From Bdellovibrionales bacterium (GTDB taxonomy: Bacteria; Bdellovibrionota; Bdellovibrionia; Bdellovibrionales; UBA1609), in assembly GCA_020434645.1 (NCBI GenBank), contig JAGRAK010000076.1:1-8322 (forward strand): a stretch of DNA of 8,322 nt, written 5' to 3'. The notes below the pieces were generated by a model. It was not told where the DNA came from. It did not search any database and saw only the letters and a list, made by a program, of their open reading frames with translations. A program made the translations under genes and the position numbers. This document shows, piece by piece, positions 7,868-8,322 of the stretch; within the stretch, counting starts at the first letter, position 1; every line of letters begins with the position of its first letter.

Positions 7868-8019
7868 GGACTCCCTTTTCAATGAGATATATCAAGTACG
7901 ATAGTATAGTCAGATGATAAATTGTAGGCTTAGTTTGTTTTCAGTGGGAACACTCCCGGGCGAGAACGCACTGCAATATTAGTGATAAAGAACCGCTCTT
8001 CATTGTATGTCTATTGAAT
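7868..8019. promoter_or_regulatory. Divergent intergenic region between the RND-thrABC unit and the SDR gene
   Basis: Promoters for both directions must lie in these 152 nt or further inside the flanking genes. For the minus strand, TATACT at 7908-7903 matches the -10 consensus in five of six bases and lies 35 nt before the RND ATG. The expected -35 position (about 7931-7926, AAGCCT) is a poor match, so an activator or another sigma factor may be needed. On the plus strand, TATAGT at 7905-7910 is an overlapping -10-like match, also without a good -35. A GC-rich patch at about 7945-7972 contains GGGA/TCCC and CAGTG/CACTG symmetries (7942-7946 and 7970-7974) that could be an operator. No threonine-codon leader peptide is visible. 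All promoter assignments here are tentative. Confidence 0.35.
7871..7877 (-). promoter_or_regulatory. Ribosome binding site deciding the RND start
   Basis: On the minus strand AAGGGAG ends 3 nt before ATG 7867, and its AAGG core is 6 nt away. The alternative TTG start at 7882 lies upstream of, and reads through, this site, which argues for the ATG. Confidence 0.65.
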
Positions 8020-8322
8020 ATGAAAAATCACACAGTTCTAATCACCGGCGGCAGTGGCTTTATTGGCTCTCATTTGGCGGAGTATTATTTAACTCAAAAT
8101 CATTCAGTAATAATTGTTGATAATTTCTGTACGGGTTTAAGAAGTAATGCAGATTATCTTAAAGGTATTTCATCTTCAGAAAAGTTGACCATAGTTGAAG
8201 CTGATGTTTCAAAACCCTGGGGTTGGGTTCAGAATTTAAGTTCAGAATCACTTCAAAATATAAACTATGTATTTCATTTGGCGTCACCAGCTTCTCCGCC
8301 GCTTTATCAAGAAATGGCCTTT
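8020..8322 (+). CDS. NAD-dependent extended SDR, probably UDP-glucuronate decarboxylase (partial, 3' end outside window)
   Basis: The first 101 residues of a nucleotide-sugar-modifying SDR are present; the family is usually about 310-320 residues long. VLITGGSGFIGSHLAEYYL (6-24) is the GxxGxxG Rossmann NAD-binding motif. VDNFCTG (33-39) fits the segment that binds the adenosine ribose and phosphates, and the FHLASPASPPLYQ stretch (85-97) is close to the HLAxPASPxxY signature of UDP-xylose synthases (UDP-glucuronate decarboxylases). Such enzymes convert UDP-glucuronate to UDP-xylose for polysaccharide or LPS synthesis. The catalytic YxxxK lies beyond the window, so a UDP-glucose epimerase or dTDP-glucose dehydratase relative remains possible. 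ATG 8020 places the Gly motif at the usual distance. No good Shine-Dalgarno precedes it; an in-frame TTG at 8014 is no better. The gene is transcribed away from the RND-thrABC unit and starts a separate transcription unit. Confidence 0.85.
   Translation, partial: MKNHTVLITGGSGFIGSHLAEYYLTQNHSVIIVDNFCTGLRSNADYLKGISSSEKLTIVEADVSKPWGWVQNLSSESLQNINYVFHLASPASPPLYQEMAF

Noticed and set aside
7868..7882. Upstream TTG start extending the RND protein by five residues
   Set aside because: The codons correspond to the Shine-Dalgarno region of the ATG at 7867, and family members usually begin with the short Met-Asn-hydrophobic sequence found at that ATG.
7941..8003. A 20-codon minus-strand reading frame (ATG 8003 to TGA 7941) upstream of the RND gene, as a possible thrL-like leader peptide
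   Set aside because: It contains no threonine codons and only one isoleucine codon, has no ribosome binding site, and is not followed by a terminator/antiterminator pair with a U-tract.
8007..8019. ATG at 8007 as a start for the SDR gene
   Set aside because: It is out of frame with the Rossmann motif; the in-frame choices are ATG 8020 or TTG 8014.
1..8322. Mobile elements, CRISPR arrays, tRNA/rRNA genes, toxin-antitoxin or defence systems
   Set aside because: No transposase, integrase, spaced direct repeats or RNA gene signatures were seen; nearly the whole window is accounted for by core metabolic and transport genes.

Overview
The window looks like a chromosomal segment of a Gram-negative bacterium, because it encodes an inner-membrane RND-type exporter. 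Base composition is moderately AT-rich (judged by eye, not computed). The fused aspartokinase-homoserine dehydrogenase, the Shine-Dalgarno-led starts and the ThrB/ThrC sequence style suit a proteobacterial or Bdellovibrionota-like host. This is a weak inference, and nothing here fixes the genus.

Layout. Positions 1-97 hold what is probably the C-terminal tail of a plus-strand gene that begins outside the window. It converges on a long minus-strand cluster occupying 7867 down to 124. Read in its own direction, the cluster is: an RND efflux transporter (7867-4832), thrA (4822-2348), thrB (2351-1392) and thrC (1395-124). The RND stop codon and the thrA start are only 9 nt apart. thrA/thrB share a GTGA overlap and thrB/thrC share an ATGA overlap. 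I see no terminator or convincing promoter between the genes, so the four appear to form one transcription unit. It ends in an 18-bp hairpin with a U-tract (103-149) that overlaps the last codons of thrC. A second terminator-like hairpin, oriented for plus-strand transcripts, lies inside the thrC 3' end (203-231). A 152-nt divergent intergenic region (7868-8019) separates the cluster from the 5' part of a plus-strand nucleotide-sugar SDR gene, probably UDP-glucuronate decarboxylase, which runs off the window end.

How the genes work together. ThrA catalyses the first step (aspartate to aspartyl phosphate) and the third (aspartate semialdehyde to homoserine). ThrB phosphorylates homoserine and ThrC makes threonine. 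The intermediate enzyme, aspartate semialdehyde dehydrogenase, is not in the window. ThrA keeps both ACT-type regulatory repeats, while no threonine-codon leader peptide is visible upstream, so control is more likely allosteric than by classical attenuation. The oddest feature is the placement of a complete, apparently functional RND pump at the head of the threonine operon without a membrane fusion protein or outer-membrane partner. Everything else is ordinary core metabolism. I see no IS element, CRISPR array, tRNA, rRNA or defence system.
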